The notes below the pieces were generated by a model. It ran no database searches. It saw nothing but the letters and a program-made list of their open reading frames with translations, and had not been told where the DNA came from. This document shows positions 1 to 8,862 of a DNA stretch of 64,000 nt, in pieces. The stretch is from a virus. The DNA lies in IMG/VR virus record IMGVR_UViG_3300012271_000005, positions 1 through 64,000 of that record; one strand, written 5' to 3'. Made by a program: the position numbers and the translations under genes. The stretch's first letter is position 1. Each line of letters opens with the position of its first letter.

Positions 1-984
1 TCCAAGAACGATACGTTCTACACGGGCAAGGCGGCGGCGGCGTTCATGCGCAACCGTGACGACCTCATTCAGCACATCGACCTTCTCCTCAAGCGTACCG
101 ATCGTTGGGAGCATGGCGGTGGAGATGCACACAAGTACGCTCGCTACCTTGCAGGACGATTCGAGCTTCTCGGCAAGGAAGAGTATGTGACGGGCATCTA
201 CTATGAGGTGTACTTCAAGCGAATGGCCAAGCAGCTCAACATGTCGATGCGAGGCTCTTCCGAGGAGATGGACTACGTTCTTGCGGACGTGATCGACCAG
301 CTCGCAAACCTTCGCAATCAGGTCCGACGTCTCAAGAAGGCTTCCAAGGAGCTGGAGGAGATGAAGGCCTTGACCACGTACGAGAACGAGGACGTCGACG
401 CGGAGTGGGACGGCACGATGAATCAGGGGTTCGAGTCGGTACGTAACGCGGGCCTGAGCCCGATCGGCAAGACCATCTACCAGCAGCTCGGCAACAAGGC
501 CGCCGTGATGTTGGGCGGGACGCTCTACGACATCCGCAACGGCCTCGGGATCAAGTGGCCCAACCGTCAGCGCTCCAAGGGCAACTACGTGGAGATCGTC
601 CTCAACGGGAAGGACCTCTACGACATGACCTTCTTCAACGTCTCGATGAAGGGCAAGAAGATGGTCAAGCAGTACAGGGACCTCTTCGCGGAGTCTCTGG
701 CTCCGACCTTCGAGGACCAGACCGGCTGGTACCTGCGCATGTCTTCGGTAGAGGCGGGCGTGATCTCGCCGGAGCTTCTGCGTCAGGCGCTTGAGGAGGA
801 TGGCTTTGTGATCGACCCGGCTGACCAGCTCGACCTCAACCAGCCGGGCCCTTACGACTACAACGCGCCTCTGCCCCTGGACGAGGCGCACCCTCTGGGC
901 ATCCACGACTGGCCTTCCCAGGAAGACCCTGACCGTCCTATTCAGCACCTCCAGCCGGTGATGTCGAGCAAGAAGGGCAGGTAA
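1..984 (+). CDS. Uncharacterised late-region protein, 5' end outside window
   Basis: The frame is open from the first base, so the true start is upstream; 327 residues are visible. A charged helical stretch around residues 105-125 has heptad character (LANLRNQVRRLKK) and suggests a short coiled coil. The last 60 residues are rich in Pro and Asp and probably flexible. No enzyme motif was recognised. It lies 56 bp upstream of a tail-tube-like gene on the same strand, so a virion or head-tail assembly role is likely, from position only. Confidence 0.75.
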   Translation, partial: SKNDTFYTGKAAAAFMRNRDDLIQHIDLLLKRTDRWEHGGGDAHKYARYLAGRFELLGKEEYVTGIYYEVYFKRMAKQLNMSMRGSSEEMDYVLADVIDQLANLRNQVRRLKKASKELEEMKALTTYENEDVDAEWDGTMNQGFESVRNAGLSPIGKTIYQQLGNKAAVMLGGTLYDIRNGLGIKWPNRQRSKGNYVEIVLNGKDLYDMTFFNVSMKGKKMVKQYRDLFAESLAPTFEDQTGWYLRMSSVEAGVISPELLRQALEEDGFVIDPADQLDLNQPGPYDYNAPLPLDEAHPLGIHDWPSQEDPDRPIQHLQPVMSSKKGR

Positions 985-1040
985 GAGTCCGCGTGTTGGG
1001 AGTCAAGTAAACCTACACCTACTAAAGAGGAGTCAACGCC

Positions 1041-1682
1041 ATGCGTGACAACGACAACAAGGTATACAAGCGGGGTACGAACCCCAACACGCGGATCGCG
1101 ATCAGCCAGAAGAACAAGCTGTACTCGGTCGCGCGTGGCAACTCTGCGTTCTCCCAGGTGGGCGTCGTCTCCAGCTTCGGCTTGAGCGAGTCGCGCGCCG
1201 TGGATGAGGTTCGTGGCATGGGCTACGGTGATCAGGTTGCCGAGCTGGTCCCCGGCGTCACGGGTGCCATGAGCATCTCGATCAGCCGTACGCTGCTCTA
1301 CCTCGCCAACATCTATCAGGTCATGGGCTACGCCGGTGGCATTGACGGGCTCGTCCGCTCGCTCAAGCACCACCAGTGGCCTTTCGACCTCAAGCAGGAG
1401 CTGGTGCTCAGCCGCATCGCCTCCAACTCGCAGAACAACCCCAAGCTCACCTCTCCCTCCTCGGACGGGACCAACGAGGCGCTCTTGACGTTCTTCGAGG
1501 CGTGCTGGATCGAGTCCTACTCCGCCAACTACGCCGCTGACGCTGCGATGATCTCGGAGGACGTGGGCATCAAGGCCACCGACATCATCGACGGCACCTC
1601 GACCTACGGCGAGCTTGCCTCCGATCCGGAGTCCACGGGCAACAACCCGTTCAACGAGACCGGCTCGGCTCGCTACCAGTGA
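1041..1682 (+). CDS. Tail tube-like virion protein
   Basis: 213 residues, preceded by a strong AGAGGAG ribosome binding site. The pattern of a central segment (AELVPGVTGAMSISISRTLL), an aromatic-rich middle and a late segment reading FFEACWIESYSANYAADA followed by VGIKATDI resembles gp19-type tail tube proteins of large myophages, in which a beta sandwich carries these strands. Size and place upstream of the chaperone and tape measure genes fit. The gene is closed by a strong terminator, as expected for a highly expressed virion gene. The assignment rests on pattern recognition, not a search; another small tail or neck protein is possible. Confidence 0.55.
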   Translation: MRDNDNKVYKRGTNPNTRIAISQKNKLYSVARGNSAFSQVGVVSSFGLSESRAVDEVRGMGYGDQVAELVPGVTGAMSISISRTLLYLANIYQVMGYAGGIDGLVRSLKHHQWPFDLKQELVLSRIASNSQNNPKLTSPSSDGTNEALLTFFEACWIESYSANYAADAAMISEDVGIKATDIIDGTSTYGELASDPESTGNNPFNETGSARYQ

Positions 1683-1707
1683 TCCGGGAATCTTGAGACT
1701 CTCTATG

Positions 1708-1742
1708 GGCGCCGTGCATCTCAGCACGGCGCCTTTCTTTTT
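1708..1742 (+). terminator. Rho-independent terminator after the tube-like gene
   Basis: A 10-bp perfect stem (GGCGCCGTGC with GCACGGCGCC), a 6-nt loop, then TTTCTTTTTT. It separates the tube-like gene from the next transcription unit. Confidence 0.9.
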
Positions 1743-1761
1743 GGAGGGTCTATATACCCTG

Positions 1762-1791
1762 TTGACTCTTAAGCGTCAAGGGGGCTATGCT
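1762..1791 (+). promoter_or_regulatory. Promoter for the 115-residue gene
   Basis: TTGACT at 1762-1767, 18 bp, then TATGCT at 1786-1791, directly after a terminator and 24 bp before the next start codon. Confidence 0.55.
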
Positions 1792-1814
1792 CAGAAGGCC
1801 TACTACGGAGATCA

Positions 1815-2162
1815 ATGTCGATGCAAATGCCTGAGCTTATGGTGCACGAGTTTGAGACCTTTGTGTGGTCTTTAGAGCAGTGGTATGAGCGCCACCCGAT
1901 GCCGGCTCCCCTGGTAACACGTTGGATTGGCCTCTTCCTGGAGGCATACGAAAGCCGAGACCTCCATGAGTTTGGAGTCTCGGCTGCGTGGGTGGCCCGT
2001 GTGCTGTACTCAGACTTGCTTGAGTCTCCGATGCGTAATCAATACGCCAAGTGGGCGCGGCACGCGTCACTCTGTGCTCGGGTAGCGGGGGGTAGGCCCT
2101 TGGTCAGTCATGTGCTCCGACACCGCGTCAAGACACCTCCCGAGATGGTGTTGCTTCACTGA
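1815..2162 (+). CDS. Hypothetical protein, 115 aa
   Basis: Starts at ATG behind CGGAG and is preceded by its own promoter. The product is mostly helical, with Trp- and Arg-rich segments (EFETFVWSLEQWYERHP near the N-terminus), and has no signal peptide or membrane span. It converges on the reverse-strand gene ending at 2156, overlapping it by 7 bp. Function is not recognised. Confidence 0.6.
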   Translation: MSMQMPELMVHEFETFVWSLEQWYERHPMPAPLVTRWIGLFLEAYESRDLHEFGVSAAWVARVLYSDLLESPMRNQYAKWARHASLCARVAGGRPLVSHVLRHRVKTPPEMVLLH

Positions 2163-2578
2163 TCGTCAGAAAAGCGCGCCTCAAGGGCCTCCTGCATTTC
2201 CCGCAGATGTGCGCACGCGGTGTCGATCTCAGTCTTGAGCAGGTCATGTGCGATGGCGGTCGCTTCCTCCTGGCTATCGGCTCGGAAATACACATTATCC
2301 GATCCAACCAACTGGAAGGAGATCTGATAGATGTGCTCAGACATCCAACGGTAGATGCTGGCCACCAGAGCACCGTCGTAGTACAGGCCGCGAAAGGACT
2401 CCAGGTCTCTAGTTACAAGACCCTCCCCCGTCGATCCCATGAGTGCGGGCATGCGGATGAAGACCTCTCCCGCCTCGAAACGGCGGGTCAAGGCGGGCAC
2501 TCCATTCACCGCCTCTCCGGTAGATTCTGGCAGGTTGTTTAGTGCCTCGGTCAGTTCAGGGCTGATACGTACAGTCAC
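2156..2578 (-). CDS. Hypothetical protein, 140 aa
   Basis: The GTG at 2578 sits behind AAGGAGAGCGCC and gives a protein beginning VTVRISPELTEALNNLP. A longer frame upstream overlaps the next gene and lacks a comparable ribosome site, so it was not used. The C-terminal 40 residues are strongly helical and acidic (EALEARFSDDQ). It lies 20 bp downstream of the deoxyribosyltransferase-like gene, probably in the same transcript. Function unknown. Confidence 0.65.
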   Translation of the reverse strand: MTVRISPELTEALNNLPESTGEAVNGVPALTRRFEAGEVFIRMPALMGSTGEGLVTRDLESFRGLYYDGALVASIYRWMSEHIYQISFQLVGSDNVYFRADSQEEATAIAHDLLKTEIDTACAHLREMQEALEARFSDDQ

Positions 2579-2598
2579 GGCGCTCTCCTTGGTGGTGT

Positions 2599-3054
2599 TC
2601 AGGAGCCGAGAAGGCTGGGGAGGAACTCCGCAGCGTCTTCGTAGCTGGGGAAGATGTGGTCGGCGGCCTGTCGAATGAACGCGTGGTCCATGCAGTGCTC
2701 CTCGGTCAGGCCGGCGAGGACAACGAGCGTGTGGGGTTGCTTGTACGCCCACGCGATCTCGAAGGTGGTCCCGAGTGAGCGTGAGGTCGCTCCCGTCACG
2801 TCCGCGAACAGGACGTCCGCCTGTGCGACCATCCACTGATCACGACCAAAGATGGAGCGGTCGTTCGAGAGAGGGTCCTCGTAGCCCTTGGCCTTGGCCG
2901 TCCCCAGTCCGAGCAGGTGCTCCTTGCCAAGCATCGGATGCAGGACGTCGAATCCCATCTCCTTGAGCTGTGCCGCTCGGTTGTGGAAGTGGATGTATGC
3001 TTCGTCGAGGTTGAGTCCCGTGATGGGTCCCGCGACGTAGACGGTCTTGGACAT
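2599..3054 (-). CDS. Nucleoside 2-deoxyribosyltransferase-like protein
   Basis: 151 residues; the ATG follows AAGGAG. The N-terminus VYVAGPITGLN is the phosphate-binding loop typical of the nucleoside 2-deoxyribosyltransferase family (SLOG-related Rossmann fold). The later motifs ADVLFADVTGATSRSLGTTF and EIAWAYKQPHTLVVL match the usual acidic residue and 'S-x-G-T-x-x-E' substrate site. Family members swap bases between deoxynucleosides or hydrolyse nucleotides; in a phage this would feed nucleotide salvage or modify the nucleotide pool. Which reaction it runs cannot be told from sequence. Confidence 0.75.
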   Translation of the reverse strand: MSKTVYVAGPITGLNLDEAYIHFHNRAAQLKEMGFDVLHPMLGKEHLLGLGTAKAKGYEDPLSNDRSIFGRDQWMVAQADVLFADVTGATSRSLGTTFEIAWAYKQPHTLVVLAGLTEEHCMDHAFIRQAADHIFPSYEDAAEFLPSLLGS

Positions 3055-3143
3055 GCTATGCTCCTTGGGTGGTATTGCTCTTGTAGGGTGCGTGCCTGTA
3101 CCCCGTTTTGGGGCTCATATGACTTGCGAAAGGTACCACGGGT

Positions 3144-3722
3144 ATGACCCTGGAACAACTCAAACGTGTCCTGCTGGCCCTGGGGGTGCAACACCCCAAC
3201 GTCAAGATCCCTCTAAGGGCGGTCATGGATACGCTCACCCGTGAGGACTTCGACCCCTCCCGGATCGTGGCAGCACGCCGATCACGCGTGGCAGCTTACG
3301 AGGCTCTTGACTTCACCCCTCCAAAGGCAGCACAGAACGCAGCCTCAAGGGGTCTGGAGCTGCGCAAGAAGCAGGAAGGGGACAAGGCCGGCCTGACGAC
3401 GCAGGAGGCAGGAGAGCAGGGTATCGGTTCCGGTGTCCAACGCGCCGCTGACCTCAAGGCCGGCAAGGCGCTGAGCCCGGATACCATTCGCCAGATGCAC
3501 GGCTTCTTCTCCCGCTTCCAGGCCCTCATCAAGAAGGCTCGGAAGCTGACCAAGGAAGACGACATCCTGGAGTCGAACATGTACGTCTCCGACCTACTCT
3601 GGGGAGGCGCGCCTGCTCAGAAGTGGGCCGAGAAGCTCGTCAGTCAAATGGATGCGGAAGACAAGAAGAAAGAGGCAGCTCTCGCACGTCGAGTCGCCAC
3701 CATCTACCTCAACAGCCACTGA
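3144..3722 (+). CDS. Phage protein with RGLELR...LWGG motif
   Basis: 192 residues. The middle reads ASRGLELRKKQEG, then RAADLKAGKALSPDTIRQMHGFF, then LLWGGAPAQKWAEKLV. This ordered set of motifs recurs in phage head and virion-region proteins of unknown biochemical role (recalled, not searched). It is followed 10 bp later by a same-strand gene and probably forms an operon with the next two. The N-terminal 60 residues look like a separate helical domain. Confidence 0.6.
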   Translation: MTLEQLKRVLLALGVQHPNVKIPLRAVMDTLTREDFDPSRIVAARRSRVAAYEALDFTPPKAAQNAASRGLELRKKQEGDKAGLTTQEAGEQGIGSGVQRAADLKAGKALSPDTIRQMHGFFSRFQALIKKARKLTKEDDILESNMYVSDLLWGGAPAQKWAEKLVSQMDAEDKKKEAALARRVATIYLNSH

Positions 3723-3732
3723 GAGAGCCCCC

Positions 3733-5310
3733 ATGCACGTACGCATCACCCCCAAACTTGAGCGCCAGCTCGTCTATGACGTGTGCGAGGTAGCTCGCCA
3801 GGGTCTCCTCGTGACACCCACCAAGGTTCCTAGCGTCCTGCTCAAGAAGTTGGCGGACAAGCTCGTCAAGGAGCTGGAGGTCGAGCTGAGCACGTCCAAC
3901 GCGTACCGCTTTGCACAGGACCTTCTGGGCTCTTGCCGCGTCGCGCTGTCGGTGGCGGACATCAAGTCTGCGCTCAAGCAGGCGTCGGGTGAGGATAGCC
4001 CCTCGGTGGACCGCAAGACCGCCGAGAAGCTCTCCTCGATGCTTGAGAAGGCATGTCAAGCTCTCTCCATGGACCCGGAGCGTGGTGCGGAGCGTGCGAG
4101 GCGCGGCGCGTTGAAGCTGCTGGAGCGTGATCTGGCTCTGGAGAGCTGGGCCGCCATGCAGGTCTACGATGCGGTCTTGACGGACTCTTTGATCCTTCTC
4201 GACCTCGACACGTCTCAGCTCGGGGGATACCTCTCGTCGTATGCGGGCCCGGTCCACCAAAGGGTCGCCATGCGCTACGCGTGCTCCTCGGACACGATGA
4301 ACGCGGGCTGCTCGGGGGCGTGCGCGTGTGCGTGTGACGGGTATGCGAATCAGGACGCGTGCGCGTGTGCGTCTGTGACCGCGAGCTTCCCCCGGTCCAC
4401 GGAGGTCGCGACCCGTCGGCTGCGTGCTATTGACGAAGAGGTCGAGCGCCTGAGCGTGCAGATCGAAGACCGCGAGGACATGGGAGTGTCTGCTCCTCGG
4501 ATGAGTCGAAAGCGTCGTGAGTTGATTGAAGAGCGTGCGGGGTTGATTCGTCTCCTCGCCAGCTTCGGAGTCCGCATCTCCAAGAAGCACAAGGAGAAGC
4601 CCAAGGACGTCAAGCGCTACGTTGAAGAGCACCTGGAACAGGGGATGGACGAGAGCAAGGCGTGGGCGATTGCCTGGAGCCGCTACTGTCGCAAGAGGCC
4701 CGGCAGCCCACGGTGCAAGCAGGACGGCTACTTCAAGGGACAGAAGAAAGGGGGGGCCGACGACGCCAAGGATCTTGGCGTGGACCCGTCCGACTACACG
4801 CCCGAGCAGAGGGGACAGATCATCATGGAGCGTCCGTGGCTCCACCCCCGCAGACCTGACGGCATGACCTACGTGATGAGGGCCCTGTCGGAGCCTCTCG
4901 CGCGTTGGCAGGAGTACGGGAGCGGCAAAGACAAGGTGTTCGCCGCCTACAACGACCTGCACGAGGACCTCAAGAACCTGCTCGACGTCGCCAACCGTAA
5001 GGCCATGGGCGCGACCGCCATCGGGTTCCGCAGCTCGGGCAACGGGAAGTTCCCTTCCACCCTCGGCGGCATCTCTCTGCACTCCAACCTGGAGCCGGGT
5101 CAGGCTCGACTCGGGCCCAAGTACAACCGCGCGTACCGCGTACAGGCCAAAGATGTCCTGATGCACCCGGACGTTCCCAACTCTCCTCTGGCTCGTGGCT
5201 CCTGGAAGTGGGAGCGGGAGATGGTCCTCAAGCCCAACGCCAAGCCCAAGCAGCTCTCGGAATCCGAGACGGTCAAGCTCCTCGAAAAGATCGCCAAGGG
5301 AGGGAGGTGA
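3733..5310 (+). CDS. Multidomain phage protein with Cys-Ala cluster and possible ADP-ribosyltransferase-like C-terminus
   Basis: 525 residues from the ATG at 3733; an upstream in-frame start would overlap the previous gene by 70 bp. Residues ~184-215 hold an unusual run of alternating Cys and Ala (GACACACDG, DACACAS). A conserved phage segment follows near residue 300: ESKAWAIAWSRYCRKRPGSPRC. The last ~130 residues (ISLHSNLEPGQ, YRVQAKDVLMH, WKWEREMVL) recall the S-x-S and E-x-E layout of ADP-ribosyltransferase folds. That last point is inference; no catalytic proof is visible. It overlaps the next gene as TGATG, so the two are translationally coupled. Confidence 0.6.
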   Translation: MHVRITPKLERQLVYDVCEVARQGLLVTPTKVPSVLLKKLADKLVKELEVELSTSNAYRFAQDLLGSCRVALSVADIKSALKQASGEDSPSVDRKTAEKLSSMLEKACQALSMDPERGAERARRGALKLLERDLALESWAAMQVYDAVLTDSLILLDLDTSQLGGYLSSYAGPVHQRVAMRYACSSDTMNAGCSGACACACDGYANQDACACASVTASFPRSTEVATRRLRAIDEEVERLSVQIEDREDMGVSAPRMSRKRRELIEERAGLIRLLASFGVRISKKHKEKPKDVKRYVEEHLEQGMDESKAWAIAWSRYCRKRPGSPRCKQDGYFKGQKKGGADDAKDLGVDPSDYTPEQRGQIIMERPWLHPRRPDGMTYVMRALSEPLARWQEYGSGKDKVFAAYNDLHEDLKNLLDVANRKAMGATAIGFRSSGNGKFPSTLGGISLHSNLEPGQARLGPKYNRAYRVQAKDVLMHPDVPNSPLARGSWKWEREMVLKPNAKPKQLSESETVKLLEKIAKGGR

Positions 5311-6965
5311 TGACTCACAAGACTACACGCATGTCCAAGGCCGGTCAGGTCTTCTTGCACTTCACCAGCCGCAAAGACGCTGGCTTGATCAAGCGGTCTG
5401 GCAAGCTGTGGTCGTCGAGCTATGTTGAGGGCGTCTACGCCATCGAAGAGGGGGGCGCCTACATACCCGGAGTCCAACAGGGTTCATTGGGCCGCACGAA
5501 GGTCCGCGACACGGCGGTCGTTTTCACGACGCGAGTGCCTCCCAACCAGCGCTACTCGGAGGAGACCATCTGGTATGCGGATTCGATTCCCGTGCGCGTT
5601 CTGGAGGTCCTCCCCGTGGACCGAGCCGTATCGAAGTACCTCTACGTGCCGGGGTCAGACTCGAAGCTGTACACGAAGATGGAGGAAGCCGCGCGTAAGC
5701 TCCAGGAAGACCCTGCGATCACGCGGAAGGCAAAGTCGCTTCTTGGCGTGGACTGCAAGGTCTTCCTGGACATCCCCGCCGAACTTCGAGGGGGCAAGGT
5801 GCGGGTCGTGTTGTATCTGATGATGTCGCCCGGCGCTGACCCAAACATCCCCTCCGAGCGCGACCTTGGACGCATCCTGCAAGAGGCCTTGGAGGCGCAA
5901 GGCCTCTCGGTACAGGTCACCCCGGAAGACTTCTCCCTGGAAGATCGTACGGGCCCGGACAGCCTGTATAACGACACGCTCATGACTGCGTTCTTCCTGG
6001 TCGAGGAGCCTTCCGGATCACGTAAGGGTACGTCCCACCAGCGCGAGCTTGCTGTACGCGTCGCATCACTGTGGAGCCATCGTGAGCGTCTCGCGGGAGC
6101 GCCCGCGCGTGCGCGTCAAGATATGGCCAAGAAGCTCCTGTCGCACCTGCTCCGTAATGCGAACTGGATTCCTTCGGCTTTCAGCGACGGCCTGGAAGCC
6201 ATCGTGCCCGCTCAACAGCTTCTGAGTCTACCGGAGTGGCCTGCGAACACTCCCGCGCGCCTGCGAGTACAGGTGAGTACGCGTCTCCAGACGTCCTCAT
6301 ACAGCGCCTCAAGGATTCGCCTCAAGGTCCGTGAGGAGCCCACAGAGGAGAACATCTACCTCCTCCTGGGGACTCCGCGTGTGCGGTCCTCTTTGCTCCA
6401 CGAGCTGGTGCATTACGTGGACGACATGGCGCAGCGTCTCAACCTCTCCAAGGACTACGACTCCTCGAACCGCGACACGTACTTCAACGAGGCCGGCGAA
6501 ATCAGCGCCTATGTTGGCCAGCTCGCCGGGTCGGTCGGCTCTACGTCCATGCGACGACTGCGCAAGGCCTTGCGTGGGGTCCGCAGCGGCAAGCCTCTCC
6601 ACACGGTGCTGTGGGAGGTACCGGAGCTGTCAGGTTGGGGCAGCGAATACTTCACCGAGCTGCTCGACGTAAGCAGCATCACCGACAACCCCCTACGAAA
6701 CGGGGACTACTTCAACAAGCTCGACGTCTCCCATCTCAAGCTCTTGGGCAAGCACCTCAAGCCCAAGGAGCGTCGCACCTTCCTCCGGGACCTGTACCTT
6801 TCCCTGGAGCGCATCCGACGTCGTGAGCTGATTCCGGAGGTGGCGAAGTTCCTCAAGAGCCGGCCCGAGGTCCTGGAGGTCGAGGAGGACGAGGAATACT
6901 CATGGAAGCCCTCGGGCCCCAAGACCGCCAAGGCGTGGTGGGCGTGGCTCCTCAAGCAGGCTTGA
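5310..6965 (+). CDS. HExxH metallopeptidase with ART-like N-terminal domain
   Basis: 551 residues; the start overlaps the upstream stop (TGATG) behind GGGAGG. Residues ~10-100 (FLHFTSRKDAGLIKRSGKL, GVYAIEEGGAYIPGVQQ) resemble the start of ADP-ribosyltransferase-like folds. At about residue 365 stands SSLLHELVHYVDDMAQ, a HELVH zinc site, with a plausible third ligand Glu in FNEAGEISAY some 30 residues later, the gluzincin layout. The C-terminus is helical and acidic (EVEEDEEYSWKP). Coupling to the preceding protein suggests the pair acts together, perhaps in virion maturation. A toxin-like enzyme carried in the virion is an alternative. Confidence 0.65.
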   Translation: MTHKTTRMSKAGQVFLHFTSRKDAGLIKRSGKLWSSSYVEGVYAIEEGGAYIPGVQQGSLGRTKVRDTAVVFTTRVPPNQRYSEETIWYADSIPVRVLEVLPVDRAVSKYLYVPGSDSKLYTKMEEAARKLQEDPAITRKAKSLLGVDCKVFLDIPAELRGGKVRVVLYLMMSPGADPNIPSERDLGRILQEALEAQGLSVQVTPEDFSLEDRTGPDSLYNDTLMTAFFLVEEPSGSRKGTSHQRELAVRVASLWSHRERLAGAPARARQDMAKKLLSHLLRNANWIPSAFSDGLEAIVPAQQLLSLPEWPANTPARLRVQVSTRLQTSSYSASRIRLKVREEPTEENIYLLLGTPRVRSSLLHELVHYVDDMAQRLNLSKDYDSSNRDTYFNEAGEISAYVGQLAGSVGSTSMRRLRKALRGVRSGKPLHTVLWEVPELSGWGSEYFTELLDVSSITDNPLRNGDYFNKLDVSHLKLLGKHLKPKERRTFLRDLYLSLERIRRRELIPEVAKFLKSRPEVLEVEEDEEYSWKPSGPKTAKAWWAWLLKQA

Positions 6966-6999
6966 AGATAGTTCTTATAACGACGTGATCGTGAACGCC

Positions 7000-7018
7000 C
7001 CCGGCGCATGGTGCCGGG
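7000..7018 (+). terminator. Weak hairpin, possible terminator
   Basis: Stem CCCGGC / GCCGGG with a 7-nt loop, followed by only TTTACG. It sits in the gap after the metallopeptidase gene. The short T-run makes it a weak candidate. Confidence 0.3.
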
Positions 7019-7052
7019 TTTACGCAGCCTCATCGCTACGACGGACTCCCAC

Positions 7053-7541
7053 ATGACACTCTCTCAACGCGTAGCTCGCCTGTATATGGCCGGGATCTAT
7101 GAGTACACCCACCGCCTCAGGCACCATCGCTATGATGGACCCGATCGCACGTGGGCCGAGCAGCTCCAGCTCCTCATTGATACTCTCTATTTGGCTGTGG
7201 AGATGTACGACGACCGCAGCGCAAGGGAGGCAGTAGGTGCGGTCTCCCGAGACCTCCCGGCGCTCTTTGCGCACGCCCAGAACCAGGATGACATCGCCAA
7301 TGAGGAGGACCTCCTCGTGGCTCTTGATGCGACCACCGCCGCGCTCATGGACGCAGACCGCATTGAACATGAGGTCGTCACCGAGGTAGCCGTCGCACTG
7401 GAAGCCGTTCTCAGCTCCGGTGATCTGGACGAGATCCCGTACTCCCTCAACGTGACTCGCATTTACGAGATCCCGTCTCCGAAGGGACTCGACCGTCGCG
7501 CAGTCCAGAAGATCGTCCGAGCCTACCGCCTCCAGCGATAA
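7053..7541 (+). CDS. Hypothetical protein, 162 aa
   Basis: Starts at ATG reading MTLSQRVARLYMAGIYEY; an upstream ATG at 7008 falls inside the preceding hairpin and was not used. The RVARLYMAG stretch resembles short N-terminal segments repeated in several proteins of this region (compare RVVRLAYTTPEL in the gene at 8260). The body is helical and acidic, with no catalytic motif. Position suggests a virion or head-associated protein. Confidence 0.55.
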   Translation: MTLSQRVARLYMAGIYEYTHRLRHHRYDGPDRTWAEQLQLLIDTLYLAVEMYDDRSAREAVGAVSRDLPALFAHAQNQDDIANEEDLLVALDATTAALMDADRIEHEVVTEVAVALEAVLSSGDLDEIPYSLNVTRIYEIPSPKGLDRRAVQKIVRAYRLQR

Positions 7542-7597
7542 GCCCTGCCAGCTCCGGTCGGTATGGATACGATCACCCACAGCACTTGAGACCTATC

Positions 7598-8248
7598 ATG
7601 AGCAACGCACTACTCAAGCCCGGCACTTACGTCCCCGATGAGCACGACGTCTTCGTACAGAAGCGTCGCAAGGCTCTGTTGCAGATGCTGGTCTTTTACG
7701 GCATGACCCTGGCGGGCCTGGGTTCGATCGCGTTCGCGGTCTATGGCGCGGAGGACCTCGGGGGAGCCTGGGTTGCCTTCGGCTTCACCATCGTGTGCTT
7801 GCTCATCTCAATCTGGGGCACGTACAGCTTCTACACGCGCGCTACCTTTGGTTATCAGATCGTGAGCGGACGAATCCGGATGCTCTTCGAGACGGTCGAC
7901 TACTACGTCCCGCCTCACATCATGGAGCCCTACCTCCTGGGTATCATGACCATGTTCGATCGGTTCTTCCTGGAGAAGTACGGGAAGCCTACACAAGATG
8001 TCGTGGAAGTACGGCTGCTCTTGTTGGGTCGTCGCCCTATCGACCCGATCAAGCGCGGCGACCCGGATAAGTTGGTCGGGACCTCGTACTTCGGCCAATC
8101 GACCAGTAACGTGTACGGCCCTTACGCTTTGAACGAGGGAGGCCTCGGATACGAGTTTCGCCTCCAGCTTTGTCACTACATCATCCCCGACACCACTGAG
8201 CCCGAGAAGCTCCAGTGGATGCTCGACAATGACCTCTACAACGACTGA
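7598..8248 (+). CDS. Membrane protein with two N-terminal TM helices
   Basis: 216 residues from the ATG at 7598. Two hydrophobic segments lie near residues 28-50 (LLQMLVFYGMTLAGLGSIAF) and 56-78 (WVAFGFTIVCLLISIWG), joined by a short acidic loop. About 135 soluble residues follow. A membrane-anchored phage protein is clear; the role is not. It is followed 11 bp later by the next gene, so it is likely cotranscribed. Confidence 0.65.
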   Translation: MSNALLKPGTYVPDEHDVFVQKRRKALLQMLVFYGMTLAGLGSIAFAVYGAEDLGGAWVAFGFTIVCLLISIWGTYSFYTRATFGYQIVSGRIRMLFETVDYYVPPHIMEPYLLGIMTMFDRFFLEKYGKPTQDVVEVRLLLLGRRPIDPIKRGDPDKLVGTSYFGQSTSNVYGPYALNEGGLGYEFRLQLCHYIIPDTTEPEKLQWMLDNDLYND

Positions 8249-8259
8249 AGGATACGACC

Positions 8260-8862
8260 ATGCCCCAGAAACTACACATCAAGATCGCCTCGGTCCCTGG
8301 ACAGGAGCGTAGCCTCTTTGATCGCGTCGTCCGACTGGCGTACACCACGCCCGAGCTGCGGCCTCAGCTCCTCCCGATGCTCAAGGATGCGGCGCGTTCG
8401 ATCGGCCTCAACACGCTCAAGGATCTCCACGAGTACCGAGGCACGTTCGCGATCCTGTCGGCGTACCGTCCGATGTCGAAGTCGGACAACAAGGCACGGC
8501 ACGGCGAGCTGATTCGTGATCTCCAGGTCATGGGGTACCGGAGCTGGTTCGACGCCAAGGGCTACTGGACCCACACCGAGAAGAGCGTGATGGTCCCCCG
8601 CATGACCTTTGGACACGCCGTGGAGCTTGGTCGCAAGTACAACCAGGATGCCGTGGTCTACAAGGGCAAGGACGGTCTCGTGGGGATCTATGACCTCCGC
8701 ACCAACACCGTTCAGGTCGCCGGCCCGAACGTCGACATCTCCTCCGACCCTGCCGATGCCGTCACGAAGTTCCGCAACACGGGCCTCACGTACGAGTTGA
8801 GCGAAGCCCACTACCCCTTCAGCGGCCCCATGACTCAGGACAAGCTCCGCTCTATGCAGTGA
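8260..8862 (+). CDS. DUF3293-like protein
   Basis: 200 residues. The N-terminus RVVRLAYTTPELRPQLLPML is a short helical module I recognise from many phage and plasmid proteins. The following segment (FAILSAYRPMSKSDNKARHGEL, KGYWTHTEKSVMVP, AVELGRKYNQDAVVYKGKDG) has the layout of DUF3293 proteins, whose function is unknown. It converges on the reverse-strand gene ending at 8852, overlapping it by 11 bp. Confidence 0.6.
   Translation: MPQKLHIKIASVPGQERSLFDRVVRLAYTTPELRPQLLPMLKDAARSIGLNTLKDLHEYRGTFAILSAYRPMSKSDNKARHGELIRDLQVMGYRSWFDAKGYWTHTEKSVMVPRMTFGHAVELGRKYNQDAVVYKGKDGLVGIYDLRTNTVQVAGPNVDISSDPADAVTKFRNTGLTYELSEAHYPFSGPMTQDKLRSMQ

Noticed and set aside
3709-5166. 485-residue reverse-strand frame
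   Set aside because: Arg/Val/Leu-rich shadow of the forward gene; no ribosome site, and the forward frame has recognisable motifs.
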